A stretch of 48,087 nucleotides of DNA, from NCBI GenBank assembly GCA_021203325.1, contig JAJQBL010000022.1:1-48087 (forward strand), given 5' to 3'. The stretch's first letter is position 1; every line of letters begins with the position of its first letter. Both the position numbers and the translations under genes were made by a program. This DNA is from Clostridiales bacterium. Lineage in GTDB: Bacteria; Bacillota; Clostridia; Oscillospirales; Oscillospiraceae. The notes under the pieces were generated by a model that made no database searches, was not told the DNA's origin, and saw nothing but the letters and a program-made list of their open reading frames with translations. This document shows positions 1 through 7,844 of this stretch, in pieces.

Positions 1-1
1 C

Positions 2-1264
2 AACCTGACCGCCATCCTGGAGGAGTATCCTGAGATCCGCTCCGCCATCACCATGAGCGACGGCTGCATCTACGGCCTGCCCGCCGCTGAGCAGATGGGC
101 ACCGCCGGTATCGGCGCCGATGAGGACTACTCCATCTACTCCATCCCCCAGTACAGCATGATCAACAAGGCCTGGCTGGACTACCTGGGCCTGGAAGTGC
201 CCACCACCCTGGATGAGCTCCACGACTGCCTGGTGGCCTTCGCCGAGAACGACATGAGCGCCACCTATTATGGCAACGACGCCGGCACCACCATCCCCAT
301 GAGCACCGGCTTTGACCAGTGGTGCTGGGGCCAGAACATCTTCTATGCCGGCTTCGGCTTCACCAACTGGACCAACGACATCTGCAACGACCTGCAGCTG
401 GACAGCACCGGCACCGTCAGCTTCGCCTGCGTCACCGACGCCTACCGTGAGTGCCTGACCTACTTCCATGAGTGGTACGCCGAGGGTCTGATGGACGTGG
501 AGATGTTCAGCCAGAGCGACACCCAGCTGATGGCCAAGTGCCAGCAGGGCTATGTGGGTGTGTCCACCTGGTGGTACATCGAAGAGCTGATGGGCGACTA
601 CGCTGACGACTATGTGTTCCTGCCCATCCTGGAAGGCCCCGACGGCACCTACAACGTCACCCTCCGCACCGGCGGCGCTGTCAACAGCGGCAACCTGAAC
701 ATCACCTCCGCCTGCGAGAACCCCGAAGCCCTGCTGTCCTTCTTCGACCAGTGGTATGACGGCGAGATCGTCATGCAGCTCCAGTATGGCCCCATCGGCA
801 CCTACTTCACCGAGCAGGACGAGGACGGCATGTGGGTCTCCATCTCCGAGGAGGAGAGCCAGGAGCTGTATGGCAAGGGCGCCGGCGAGCTGAAGAGCTA
901 TTATGAGGTCTATGGTCCCAAGCTGATCCTCAGCGAGTACTACAGCGAGTACTTCTACATGGAGGACCGTGCCATCGAGCGTCTGACCGACCTGTATGAG
1001 TACTGGATGCCCTACGTCTCCGACACCTCCTCCTACCCGCTGGACTGCGTGTACACCACCGACGAGCTGGAAACCATCGACCTGTACAAGACCGACTTCC
1101 AGGACACCGTTGCAGAGTATGAGGCTCTGTGGCTGAAGGACGGCGGCCCCACCGATGAGGAGTGGCAGGCTTATCTGGACAAGCTGGAGGGCAGCTGCGG
1201 CATGAACGAGCTGCTGGAGGTCTACCAGGCCGCCTATGACCGTTATGTGGAAGCGGCGGAATAA
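2..1264 (+). CDS. ABC transporter solute-binding protein, 3' part
   Basis: The reading frame is open at the left edge, so the N-terminus and signal peptide lie outside the window; about 420 residues are visible. The sequence resembles family-1 (CUT1/LipO-YtcQ type) extracellular sugar-binding lipoproteins. It is rich in Trp and Tyr (for example the VSTWWYIEELMGDY segment), has the acidic surface expected of a secreted protein, and ends in the helical C-terminal lobe usual in this family. It would bind an oligosaccharide outside the cell and deliver it to membrane permeases. The permease genes are not downstream, so they are presumably upstream of the window. A GH32 fructosidase and a fructokinase-like gene follow, so the ligand is inferred to be a fructan oligosaccharide or sucrose. 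The family assignment is solid; the ligand is inferred only from neighbours. Confidence 0.85.
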   Translation, partial: NLTAILEEYPEIRSAITMSDGCIYGLPAAEQMGTAGIGADEDYSIYSIPQYSMINKAWLDYLGLEVPTTLDELHDCLVAFAENDMSATYYGNDAGTTIPMSTGFDQWCWGQNIFYAGFGFTNWTNDICNDLQLDSTGTVSFACVTDAYRECLTYFHEWYAEGLMDVEMFSQSDTQLMAKCQQGYVGVSTWWYIEELMGDYADDYVFLPILEGPDGTYNVTLRTGGAVNSGNLNITSACENPEALLSFFDQWYDGEIVMQLQYGPIGTYFTEQDEDGMWVSISEEESQELYGKGAGELKSYYEVYGPKLILSEYYSEYFYMEDRAIERLTDLYEYWMPYVSDTSSYPLDCVYTTDELETIDLYKTDFQDTVAEYEALWLKDGGPTDEEWQAYLDKLEGSCGMNELLEVYQAAYDRYVEAAE

Positions 1265-1298
1265 TCTGACCTGACCGAAAATTTTTGACCCGTCACAC

Positions 1299-1331
1299 CC
1301 GTCCGTGCAGGGCACCGCTCTGCACGGACGG
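1299..1331 (+). other. GC-rich stem-loop after the binding-protein gene
   Basis: A perfect 12-bp stem (CCGTCCGTGCAG with CTGCACGGACGG) closes a 9-base loop. No T-run follows, so it is not a standard terminator. It sits between the binding-protein stop and the GH32 gene and may protect the 3' end of an abundant upstream mRNA segment or partially attenuate transcription. Confidence 0.6.
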
Positions 1332-1416
1332 CGAATATCACGATTCATACGGATTCTCACCCAAAACGCATTTGATTGAGCAATCGTATCACTTCGACTA
1401 TGGAGGATTTCTCTTT

Positions 1417-2904
1417 ATGACAAGCGAAACGCTGCAAAAGGCCCGCGACTACGAGGGGCCGTATCCCGGAAGCGGCGCGTCTCCCAGGCCGTGCTACCAT
1501 CTGACCCCCCGCATCGGCTGGATGAACGACCCCAACGGGTTTTCCTATTACAAGGGGCAGTACCATCTGTTCTACCAGTACCACCCCTACAGCACCCAGT
1601 GGGGGCCGATGCACTGGGGCCATGCGGTCAGCCCCGACCTGCTGCACTGGACCTATCTGCCCTGCGCCCTGGCCCCGGACCAGCCCTATGATGGGGCCGG
1701 ATGCTTCTCCGGCTCCGCCATCGAGCTGCCGGACGGACGGCAAATGCTGATGTACACCGGCGTCCGCCGGGAGGCCCAGCCCAACGGCACCGTCCGGGAC
1801 GTGCAGACCCAGTGTATCGCCATCGGCGACGGTCTGGATTATGAAAAGCCGGACTGTAACCCGGTGCTGGACGAGACGGACCTGCCTGAGGGCGGCAGCC
1901 GGTATGACTTCCGGGACCCCAAGCTGTGGCGGGAGGCGGACGGTACCTACCGCTGCGTGGTGGGCAACCGCACATCGGACGGCAGCGGCTCCCTGCCCAT
2001 CTATCGGTCGGAGGACTGCATCCACTGGCAGCTGGAGACGGTGCTGGATCGGTGCTACAACGAGTTTGGCAAGATGTGGGAGTGCCCGGACGTGTTCTCT
2101 CTGGACGGCAAGACGGTGGTGCTGGTCAGCCCCCAGGACATGAACCCCGTGGGGCTGGAATTCCACAACGGCAACGGTACGCTGTGCCTCATCGGAGAGA
2201 GGGATTCGGCCACCGGTGAGTTCCGGCGGGAAAACCTCCAGGCCATCGACTACGGGCTGGACTTCTACGCCCCCCAGACCACCCTCTCCCCCGACGGGCG
2301 GCGCATTATGGTGGCCTGGATGCAGAACTGGGACACCTGCGTGGTGCAGCACCCCGGACGGTGCTGGTTCGGCCAGGTCTGCACCCCCCGGGAGCTGTCC
2401 GTGGAGAACGGCCGGCTGATTCAGCGCCCCATCCGGGAGCTGGAGACGCTGCGGGGCCGGAGGGTGTACCACTCCGCCCTCATCAGCGACGAGGTGGTGC
2501 TGCCGGGGGTTTCCGGGCGGGTGGTGGACCTGAACGTGACCCTCCGGGCCGGACAGCCGGACGCCTACCAGATGTTCCGCATCAAGGTGGCCTATGACAG
2601 CACCCACTATACCATGATCACCTACAAGCCCCGCACCTCGGTGCTGCGGGTGGACAGAGGTCACTCCGGCTTCAACCGGGACTTCATCCACGAGCGGAAG
2701 TGCCTGGTGCGCGGTCGGGGCGGGGCCATTCAGCTGCGCATCCTGCTGGACCTGTGCAGCGTGGAGGTGTTTGTCAACGGCGGGGAGCAGGCCCTCTCCA
2801 CCGTCATCACCACGCCGGTTTCCGCGGACGGCATCAGCTTTGAGGCCATCGGCGGACAGGTGATGATGGAGCTGGAAAAATACGATTTGACTTTGGACGG
2901 ATAG
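1417..2904 (+). CDS. GH32 beta-fructosidase (sucrose/fructan hydrolase), cytoplasmic
   Basis: A 495-residue glycoside hydrolase family 32 enzyme that should release fructose from sucrose, sucrose phosphate or imported fructo-oligosaccharides. The start at 1417 is chosen because GGAGG lies 9 bases upstream; the frame is open further upstream but without a good ribosome-binding site. All three GH32 signatures are intact: WMNDPNG with the nucleophile Asp38, FRDP with the transition-state Asp167, and WECPD with the acid/base Glu222. The five-bladed propeller is followed by a C-terminal beta-sandwich ending in the typical DLCSVEVFVNGGE segment. There is no signal peptide, so it acts in the cytoplasm on transported substrate. 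The fructokinase-like gene starts 13 bases after the stop, with its ribosome-binding site overlapping this stop codon, so the two are in one operon. Sucrose, inulin or levan specificity cannot be decided from sequence. Confidence 0.93.
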   Translation: MTSETLQKARDYEGPYPGSGASPRPCYHLTPRIGWMNDPNGFSYYKGQYHLFYQYHPYSTQWGPMHWGHAVSPDLLHWTYLPCALAPDQPYDGAGCFSGSAIELPDGRQMLMYTGVRREAQPNGTVRDVQTQCIAIGDGLDYEKPDCNPVLDETDLPEGGSRYDFRDPKLWREADGTYRCVVGNRTSDGSGSLPIYRSEDCIHWQLETVLDRCYNEFGKMWECPDVFSLDGKTVVLVSPQDMNPVGLEFHNGNGTLCLIGERDSATGEFRRENLQAIDYGLDFYAPQTTLSPDGRRIMVAWMQNWDTCVVQHPGRCWFGQVCTPRELSVENGRLIQRPIRELETLRGRRVYHSALISDEVVLPGVSGRVVDLNVTLRAGQPDAYQMFRIKVAYDSTHYTMITYKPRTSVLRVDRGHSGFNRDFIHERKCLVRGRGGAIQLRILLDLCSVEVFVNGGEQALSTVITTPVSADGISFEAIGGQVMMELEKYDLTLDG

Positions 2905-2917
2905 GAGGCAATGCACT

Positions 2918-3875
2918 GTGTACGACGTAACCGCAATCGGTGAACTGCTGATCGACTTTGCCTGTACCGACACGGACAGCGACGGCTACCCCACCCTGGC
3001 CGCCCACCCCGGCGGCGCCCCCGGCAATCTGCTGGCGGCCCTGACCGCCTACGGCTGTAAAACCGCCCTGCTGGGCAAGGTGGGGGGAGGACGCCTTCGG
3101 GCGGCTGCTCCTGGGCACCCTGTCCCAGGCGGGCATTGCCACGGAGGGCATCGTCACCGACCCTGATTATTTCACTACCCTGGCCTTCGTCACCCTGGAC
3201 AGCACCGGCAACCGGACCTTCAGCTTCGCCCGGAAGCCCGGCGCGGACACCCAGCTCCGGGAGACGGAGCTGGCGCTGGAGTTGATTAACAACTGCCGGG
3301 ACTTCCACTTCGGCACCCTCAGCCTGACGGACGACCCGGTGCGCACCGCCACCCAAAAGGCGGTGGCCTACGCGAAGGAGCGGGGCAAGCTGATCTCCTT
3401 TGACCCCAACCTCCGCAGGCCCCTGTGGAAGGATTTGGAGGAAGCGAAAAAACAGATCCTGTGGGGCCTCTCCCAGGCGGACATTGTCAAAATCAGCGAC
3501 GAGGAGGTTTCCTTCCTGTGGGGCTGCACCCCGGAGGAAGGGGCCCGGCGGCTCCACCGGGACTACGGCGTGACCCTGGCCTTCGTCACCCTGGGGCCGG
3601 AGGGCTGCTATTACTCCAACGGGACGGTGTCCGGCCGGGTGGCCAGCCCCACCGGCATCCATGTGGTGGACACCACCGGCGCCGGGGACATCTTCGGCGG
3701 CAGCGCCCTGAGCCGTCTGCTGGCCCTGCATAAGCCCCTGGAGGATCTCACCGGCGACGATTTGGAGGCGGTGACCCGGTTCGCCTGCTGCGCGGCAAGC
3801 CTCTCCACCCAACATTACGGCGGCATCTCCAGCGTGCAGCCCATGAGCGATGTGCTGGAAAAGGCCGGACTGTGA
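2918..3875 (+). pseudogene. PfkB-family fructokinase, frameshifted
   Basis: GTG start at 2918 with AGGAGG 9 bases upstream; an ATG at 2911 is too close to that site and out of frame. The first frame reads as the N-terminus of a PfkB/ribokinase-family sugar kinase (IGELLIDF, GGAPGN, LLGKVG) and then turns to nonsense after about 57 residues. Homology resumes in the next frame (DAFGRLLLGTLSQAGI onward) and includes the family signature DTTGAGDIFGG near the C-terminus. The break is in a run of six G at 3082-3087; five G would restore one frame of about 318 residues, the normal family length. The likely substrate is fructose released by the neighbouring GH32 enzymes. It may be a real inactivating mutation, a phase-variable G-tract, or a one-base sequencing error. 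Confidence 0.88.
3082..3087 (+). other. G6 homopolymer at the fructokinase frameshift
   Basis: T is followed by six G and then AGGACGCC. Removing one G joins the upstream frame (GKVG) to the downstream frame (EDAFGRLL), which matches the kinase family. This is the exact point to test by resequencing. Confidence 0.8.
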
Positions 3876-3890
3876 GGAGGAACCTGAGCA

Positions 3891-6266
3891 ATGAGAAGAA
3901 AGATTTTGAGCATGCTGCTGGTCTGCGCCGCCCTCGTGGTGGCCCTGTCCGGCTGCGACACGGCCACCACAGGCGGCGACAGCGAGGAGGACCTGCTCCT
4001 CTACCTGACCTTTGACGAGGGCAGCGGCACCACCATCACCGACGCCAGCGGCAATCTGCCGGACGGCGAGCTGAACTATGTCTACACCAACGCCCTGTAT
4101 ATGGACAGCCAGGACCCCCAGTGGCGGACCTCGGCGGTGTACGGCGGGGCGCTGCTGTTTGACGGCAGCTCCACCAGCATCACCTACAGCAAGAGCACCC
4201 TCCAGGTGGAGGGCTCCACCTTCTCCATCAGCGTGTGGTTTGCCCCCCGCACCTTTGAGTGGGACGACCCCTATGCCGAGGAGAACGGCACCCAGCTGAT
4301 CACGGGCATCATCTCCCAGTGCTCCACCAACAACTGCACCGGCTTCCAGCTGGGCTACCAGCGGTACGGCAAGCTGTGCTTTGAGGTGGGCACCGGCGAG
4401 GAATGGCTGACCCTCTGGGGCGACGCCAACCTGGAGAAGTATGAGTGGAACTATGTCACGGCGGTGTTTGACGGCGAGAACGGCCTGATGAGCCTGTACC
4501 TCAACGGTGAATGTGTCGGCAGCATGGAGATCGAGCAGGGCAGCGCCATCGCCGCCGCCAACCGGCAGCTGGTGGTGGGCCGCACCTGCGAGGCGGAGCA
4601 GATGAGTGTGGGCTACCTCAATATGTGCAGCGGCCTGATGGACGAGCTGAAGCTGTACTCCAGCGCCCTCTCTGAGGAAACCGTGGCTGCGTCCTACGCC
4701 GAGGCCGATGTGCCGGAGATCGAGTTCAGCGACATCTGGCTGCAAAACATCCTGACCGAGGACATCTACAAGCCCCAGTACCACGGCGGCCCCTATCAGT
4801 ACTGGATGAACGAGCCCCACGCCCCGGTCTACTACAACGGGATGTACCATCTGTTCTTCCAGGAGAATATGAGCGGCTCCTACTGGCGCAACATCTGCTG
4901 GGGCCATCTGGTCAGCGAGGACCTGGTGAACTGGACGCCGGTGAAGGAGGCCATCGTCCCCACGGAGGACTCCGTGGTGCCCGACGGCGTCTGGTCCGGC
5001 AACGCGGCCTATGATGTGAACGGCGTGCCCCTGCTGTTCTTCACGGCGGGCAACGACGCCTATGCGGACGCCGGGCTGATCTCCAACCAGAACATCGGCG
5101 TGGCCTACCCCGCCGACCTGACCGACCCGGAGCTGACCGAATGGGTCATCTATGACGAGCTGGCCGTGGTGCAGCAGGAGGGCCAGGGCCGGGCCGGCGA
5201 GTTCCGGGACCCCTACATCTGGGAGCATGACGGGGCCTGGTATATGCTGATCTGCTCCGGCAGCAGCACCACCACCGGCGGCACCGCCCTGCTCTACAAG
5301 ACGGAGACGCTGGAGCTGCTGAGTGACGGCACCATCGACATGGACTGGCAGTACATCGGCCCGATCTACGAGATGGAGAACCAGAGCATGCTCTACGGAA
5401 CCAGCTGGGAGCTGTCCATCCTCCTGACCCTGTCCAGCGAGGACGGCACCGTGACCAAGGATGTGTTCATCCTCTCCCCCGCACCTGCGTCCATCGCGGA
5501 CAACAAGGTGTACTACTTCATCGGCACCTTTGACTACGACACCGGCACCTTCACGCCGGACGAAGCCTATGCGGACGGCCCCGCCATTCTGGACTATGGC
5601 GACAACGTCTTTACCGGCCCCAGCGCCTATGTGGACCAGGAGACCGGCGAAACCTACCTGTTCAGCATCATGCAGGACCAGCGCGCCGCATCGGAACAGG
5701 GCGCCGCAGGCTGGGCCCACAACGTGGGGCTTGCCCGCCGGATCTGGCTGAATGACGACGGCTCTGACCTGATGGTATCCCCCACGGACGACCTGCACGA
5801 TCTGGAGACGGAGGTGCTGATCGACGAGACCGACCTGACGGCGAAGGAGGCCGACGCCCTGCTCCAGGAGGTCAGCGGCGATATGCTCTACATCCGCGTG
5901 ACCTTCACCGACATTCAGGCGGAGGAGTTCGGGGTCAGCCTGCTGGAGAGCGGAGACGGCTCCGAGGTGACCAGCTACTTCTACTCCACCACAGACGGCC
6001 TGATTCACGGCGAGACCACCAACCGGGGCGCAGGTTCCACCACCGGCACCGTGTCCGGCGCGCTGACGCTGGAGGACGGCAGCCTGACCATGGAGATTTA
6101 CCTGGACCGGTTCCTGGTGGAAGGGTTCTTTAACGACACCAAGGCTATCTCCATGCGGGCCTACCCGGAAGGGGAGGACTCCGACGGGCTTTCCCTCATC
6201 GCGGAGGGCGGAAGCGTGACGGTGGCAGAGCTGTACGTCGCCGAGATGGGCTCCATCTACGAATGA
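3891..6266 (+). CDS. Surface lipoprotein: LamG-like domain plus divergent GH32 domain
   Basis: A 791-residue secreted lipoprotein. The N-terminus is a lipoprotein signal (MRRK, hydrophobic core, lipobox LSGC with Cys22). Residues about 35-275 form a LamG/concanavalin-like beta-sandwich, a usual carbohydrate-binding fold. Residues about 295-600 are a GH32-like propeller, followed by a C-terminal beta-sandwich. FRDP (Asp440) and a candidate acid/base Glu507 in TSWEL are present. The nucleophile motif, usually WMNDPNG, reads WMNEPHAP, placing Glu308 where Asp is expected. It would act on the outer surface, trimming polymeric fructan before uptake. It lies 15 bases after the kinase stop, in the same operon, and ends at a strong terminator. 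Family membership is clear; whether it is a normal hydrolase, a transferase or mainly a binding protein is open. Confidence 0.85.
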   Translation: MRRKILSMLLVCAALVVALSGCDTATTGGDSEEDLLLYLTFDEGSGTTITDASGNLPDGELNYVYTNALYMDSQDPQWRTSAVYGGALLFDGSSTSITYSKSTLQVEGSTFSISVWFAPRTFEWDDPYAEENGTQLITGIISQCSTNNCTGFQLGYQRYGKLCFEVGTGEEWLTLWGDANLEKYEWNYVTAVFDGENGLMSLYLNGECVGSMEIEQGSAIAAANRQLVVGRTCEAEQMSVGYLNMCSGLMDELKLYSSALSEETVAASYAEADVPEIEFSDIWLQNILTEDIYKPQYHGGPYQYWMNEPHAPVYYNGMYHLFFQENMSGSYWRNICWGHLVSEDLVNWTPVKEAIVPTEDSVVPDGVWSGNAAYDVNGVPLLFFTAGNDAYADAGLISNQNIGVAYPADLTDPELTEWVIYDELAVVQQEGQGRAGEFRDPYIWEHDGAWYMLICSGSSTTTGGTALLYKTETLELLSDGTIDMDWQYIGPIYEMENQSMLYGTSWELSILLTLSSEDGTVTKDVFILSPAPASIADNKVYYFIGTFDYDTGTFTPDEAYADGPAILDYGDNVFTGPSAYVDQETGETYLFSIMQDQRAASEQGAAGWAHNVGLARRIWLNDDGSDLMVSPTDDLHDLETEVLIDETDLTAKEADALLQEVSGDMLYIRVTFTDIQAEEFGVSLLESGDGSEVTSYFYSTTDGLIHGETTNRGAGSTTGTVSGALTLEDGSLTMEIYLDRFLVEGFFNDTKAISMRAYPEGEDSDGLSLIAEGGSVTVAELYVAEMGSIYE

Positions 6267-6301
6267 TCACCAATCACGCCGCCTGAGCGGCACACGGAAA
6301 A

Positions 6302-6331
6302 GGCCGGACAGGAAACTGTCCGGCCTTTTTT
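6302..6331 (+). terminator. Intrinsic terminator of the fructan operon
   Basis: Perfect 10-bp stem GGCCGGACAG / CTGTCCGGCC with a GAAA loop and six T. An A-run precedes it, so it may also work on the other strand. Confidence 0.93.
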
Positions 6332-6338
6332 CGCTTTC

Positions 6339-6346
6339 AAACGGTT
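6339..6346. promoter_or_regulatory. Candidate LacI-family operator half-palindrome
   Basis: AAACGGTT matches the AAnCGnTT core shared by many LacI/GalR operators. It lies about 80 bases upstream of the promoter of the lacI-type gene. A single short match, so weak. Confidence 0.3.
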
Positions 6347-6423
6347 TCCCTGTCCTGCTCAAAAACCGCCGCCCTGCAAAAGAATTTTCGCGCCCTTCCC
6401 GAAAGAAAAAATCAAAAGTCATC

Positions 6424-6453
6424 TTGACGAAATCCGCCTTTTCTTGGTATGAT
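6424..6453 (+). promoter_or_regulatory. Sigma-A promoter for the LacI-type regulator
   Basis: TTGACG (-35, 6424-6429) and TATGAT (-10, 6448-6453) with an 18-bp spacer. Translation therefore cannot begin at the more upstream in-frame codons that overlap it. Confidence 0.75.
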
Positions 6454-6534
6454 AAAAAGAAGAGTTACGTCCCGGAGCGGAAAACCAGGGCGCGTCCGCC
6501 GGGCGCTGACGGAGAAAGCGCCCGGCGCCGGAAC

Positions 6535-7560
6535 ATGGGGGGATGGAGCTTGGCAAAGCAGGAGGAGCGGCATGTTGCCACGATTGATGATATTGCAAGG
6601 GATTTGGGGGTCAGTAAGACCACGGTTTCCCGGGCCATTTCCGGGAAGGGTCGGCTGAGCGCCGCCACCAGGGAGAAGGTGCTGGCCTACATTAAGGCCC
6701 ACAATTATCGCCCCAACGCGGTGGCCAAGGGGCTGGCTCAGAGCAAGACCTATAATCTGGGCCTGGTGCTGCCGGTGGAGCTGATGGAGGGGGAGACCTC
6801 CTTCTCCCAGGCGTGTATGAGCGGCATCTGCGAGGTTGCCTCCGCCAGGGACTACGATGTGGTGATCTCCATGGTCAGCGACCGGGACACGGTGCAGATG
6901 GAGCGGCTCATCAACAGGCGGAAGGTGGACGGGCTGATCGTCAGCCGCAGCACGGTGGATTCCCCCGTGGTGGACCTGCTGAAGGAGCGGGAGTTTCCCT
7001 TCATCACGGTGGGGTATACGCCGGATACGACGCTGCTGACAGTGGACAACGAAAACCGCAGGGCCTGCCAGGACATCACCCGGCAGCTGCTGGACAGAGG
7101 GCTGCGCCATCTGGTGCTGCTGGGGGGCGAGGAAAACCACTATATCACCCAGGAGCGGCGCATGGGCTTTGAGGAGGCCCACTGCCAGGCGGGGGCGCCC
7201 CTGAGCCAGGCCCAGATGTTCCACGAGCTCAGGGACATTGAGACCACCCGGCAGGCGGTGGACGCTGCCCTGAAACAGGGGACGGACTGCCTGGTCTGTA
7301 TGGATGACTTCATCTGTTATCTGGCCCTGGTCCTCCTGCGGGAGCGGCAGGTGTCCATTCCGGATGAAGTCAGCATCGTCAGCTTCTATGACAGCAGGCG
7401 GCTGGAATACAACACGCCCCCCATCGCCAGCCTCTGGTTTGACGCCAAGGCCCTGGGCAGGCGGGCCTGCCAGATGCTGCTGGACCAGCTGGCCGGGGAG
7501 AGCCCGGAGAGCGAGGTTCTCCCCGGCTACGAGATTCGTTGGAGGGAATCTGTGCGCTGA
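6535..7560 (+). CDS. LacI/GalR-family transcriptional regulator
   Basis: A LacI-family repressor of about 341 residues. The N-terminal helix-turn-helix is textbook (ATIDDIARDLGVSKTTVSRA, then the hinge region NYRPNAVAKGL), followed by a periplasmic-binding-protein-like effector domain. It probably senses a sugar and controls the flanking fructan and/or galactan loci. The start is uncertain. ATG 6535 is used here, but it has no good ribosome-binding site. A strong AGGAGGAG at 6560-6567 precedes an ATG at 6572 that is out of frame by one base, exactly where a normal LacI protein would begin. TTG 6550 is another in-frame option. Either translation starts upstream or one base is missing near 6572. 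A terminator follows at 7578. Confidence 0.9.
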   Translation: MGGWSLAKQEERHVATIDDIARDLGVSKTTVSRAISGKGRLSAATREKVLAYIKAHNYRPNAVAKGLAQSKTYNLGLVLPVELMEGETSFSQACMSGICEVASARDYDVVISMVSDRDTVQMERLINRRKVDGLIVSRSTVDSPVVDLLKEREFPFITVGYTPDTTLLTVDNENRRACQDITRQLLDRGLRHLVLLGGEENHYITQERRMGFEEAHCQAGAPLSQAQMFHELRDIETTRQAVDAALKQGTDCLVCMDDFICYLALVLLRERQVSIPDEVSIVSFYDSRRLEYNTPPIASLWFDAKALGRRACQMLLDQLAGESPESEVLPGYEIRWRESVR

Positions 7561-7577
7561 ATGTGGAAAAAAACAGA

Positions 7578-7616
7578 ACTGTAGGTGGACAAATGCCCGT
7601 CCATCTACAGTTTTTT
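7578..7616 (+). terminator. Intrinsic terminator after the LacI-type gene
   Basis: 13-bp stem ACTGTAGGTGGAC / GTCCATCTACAGT with one G-T pair, then six T (7611-7616). It insulates the regulator from the transport operon. Confidence 0.88.
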
Positions 7617-7729
7617 GCCAAAACGGGAATTAAATGCGGGGATGGGGAAAAGGGAAGTTGAAAAGTGCAGAAAATTAGAATGGTAAAAATGACGAAAAAA
7701 GGCGGCAATAAATTGGTTAAAATGGCGGA

Positions 7730-7758
7730 TTGACAAATGGCGGCAGAGAGGTTATACT
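7730..7758 (+). promoter_or_regulatory. Sigma-A promoter of the galactan-type transport operon
   Basis: TTGACA (7730-7735) and TATACT (7753-7758), 17-bp spacer; near consensus. It lies about 85 bases upstream of the binding-protein start. Confidence 0.85.
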
Positions 7759-7777
7759 TATGACGATGAGCAACCGA

Positions 7778-7785
7778 TTGCGCAA
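7778..7785. promoter_or_regulatory. Candidate operator palindrome TTGCGCAA
   Basis: A perfect 8-bp palindrome with a central CG about 20 bases downstream of the -10 box, a position where bound repressor would block transcription. LacI-family operators often have this central CG. The regulator gene just upstream is the obvious candidate ligand. Confidence 0.4.
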
Positions 7786-7844
7786 AAAGAACAATTTACG
7801 CATTAGAAGTTGCGGCAAGTACGAATTATTAGGAGGTACAAGCA

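Noticed and set aside
2730-6008. 1092-codon open frame on the minus strand opposite the GH32 genes
   Set aside because: It has the composition of an antisense shadow of GC-rich genes (His/Gly/Val/Gln-rich, no domain, no ribosome-binding site), and the plus strand has well-conserved enzymes throughout.
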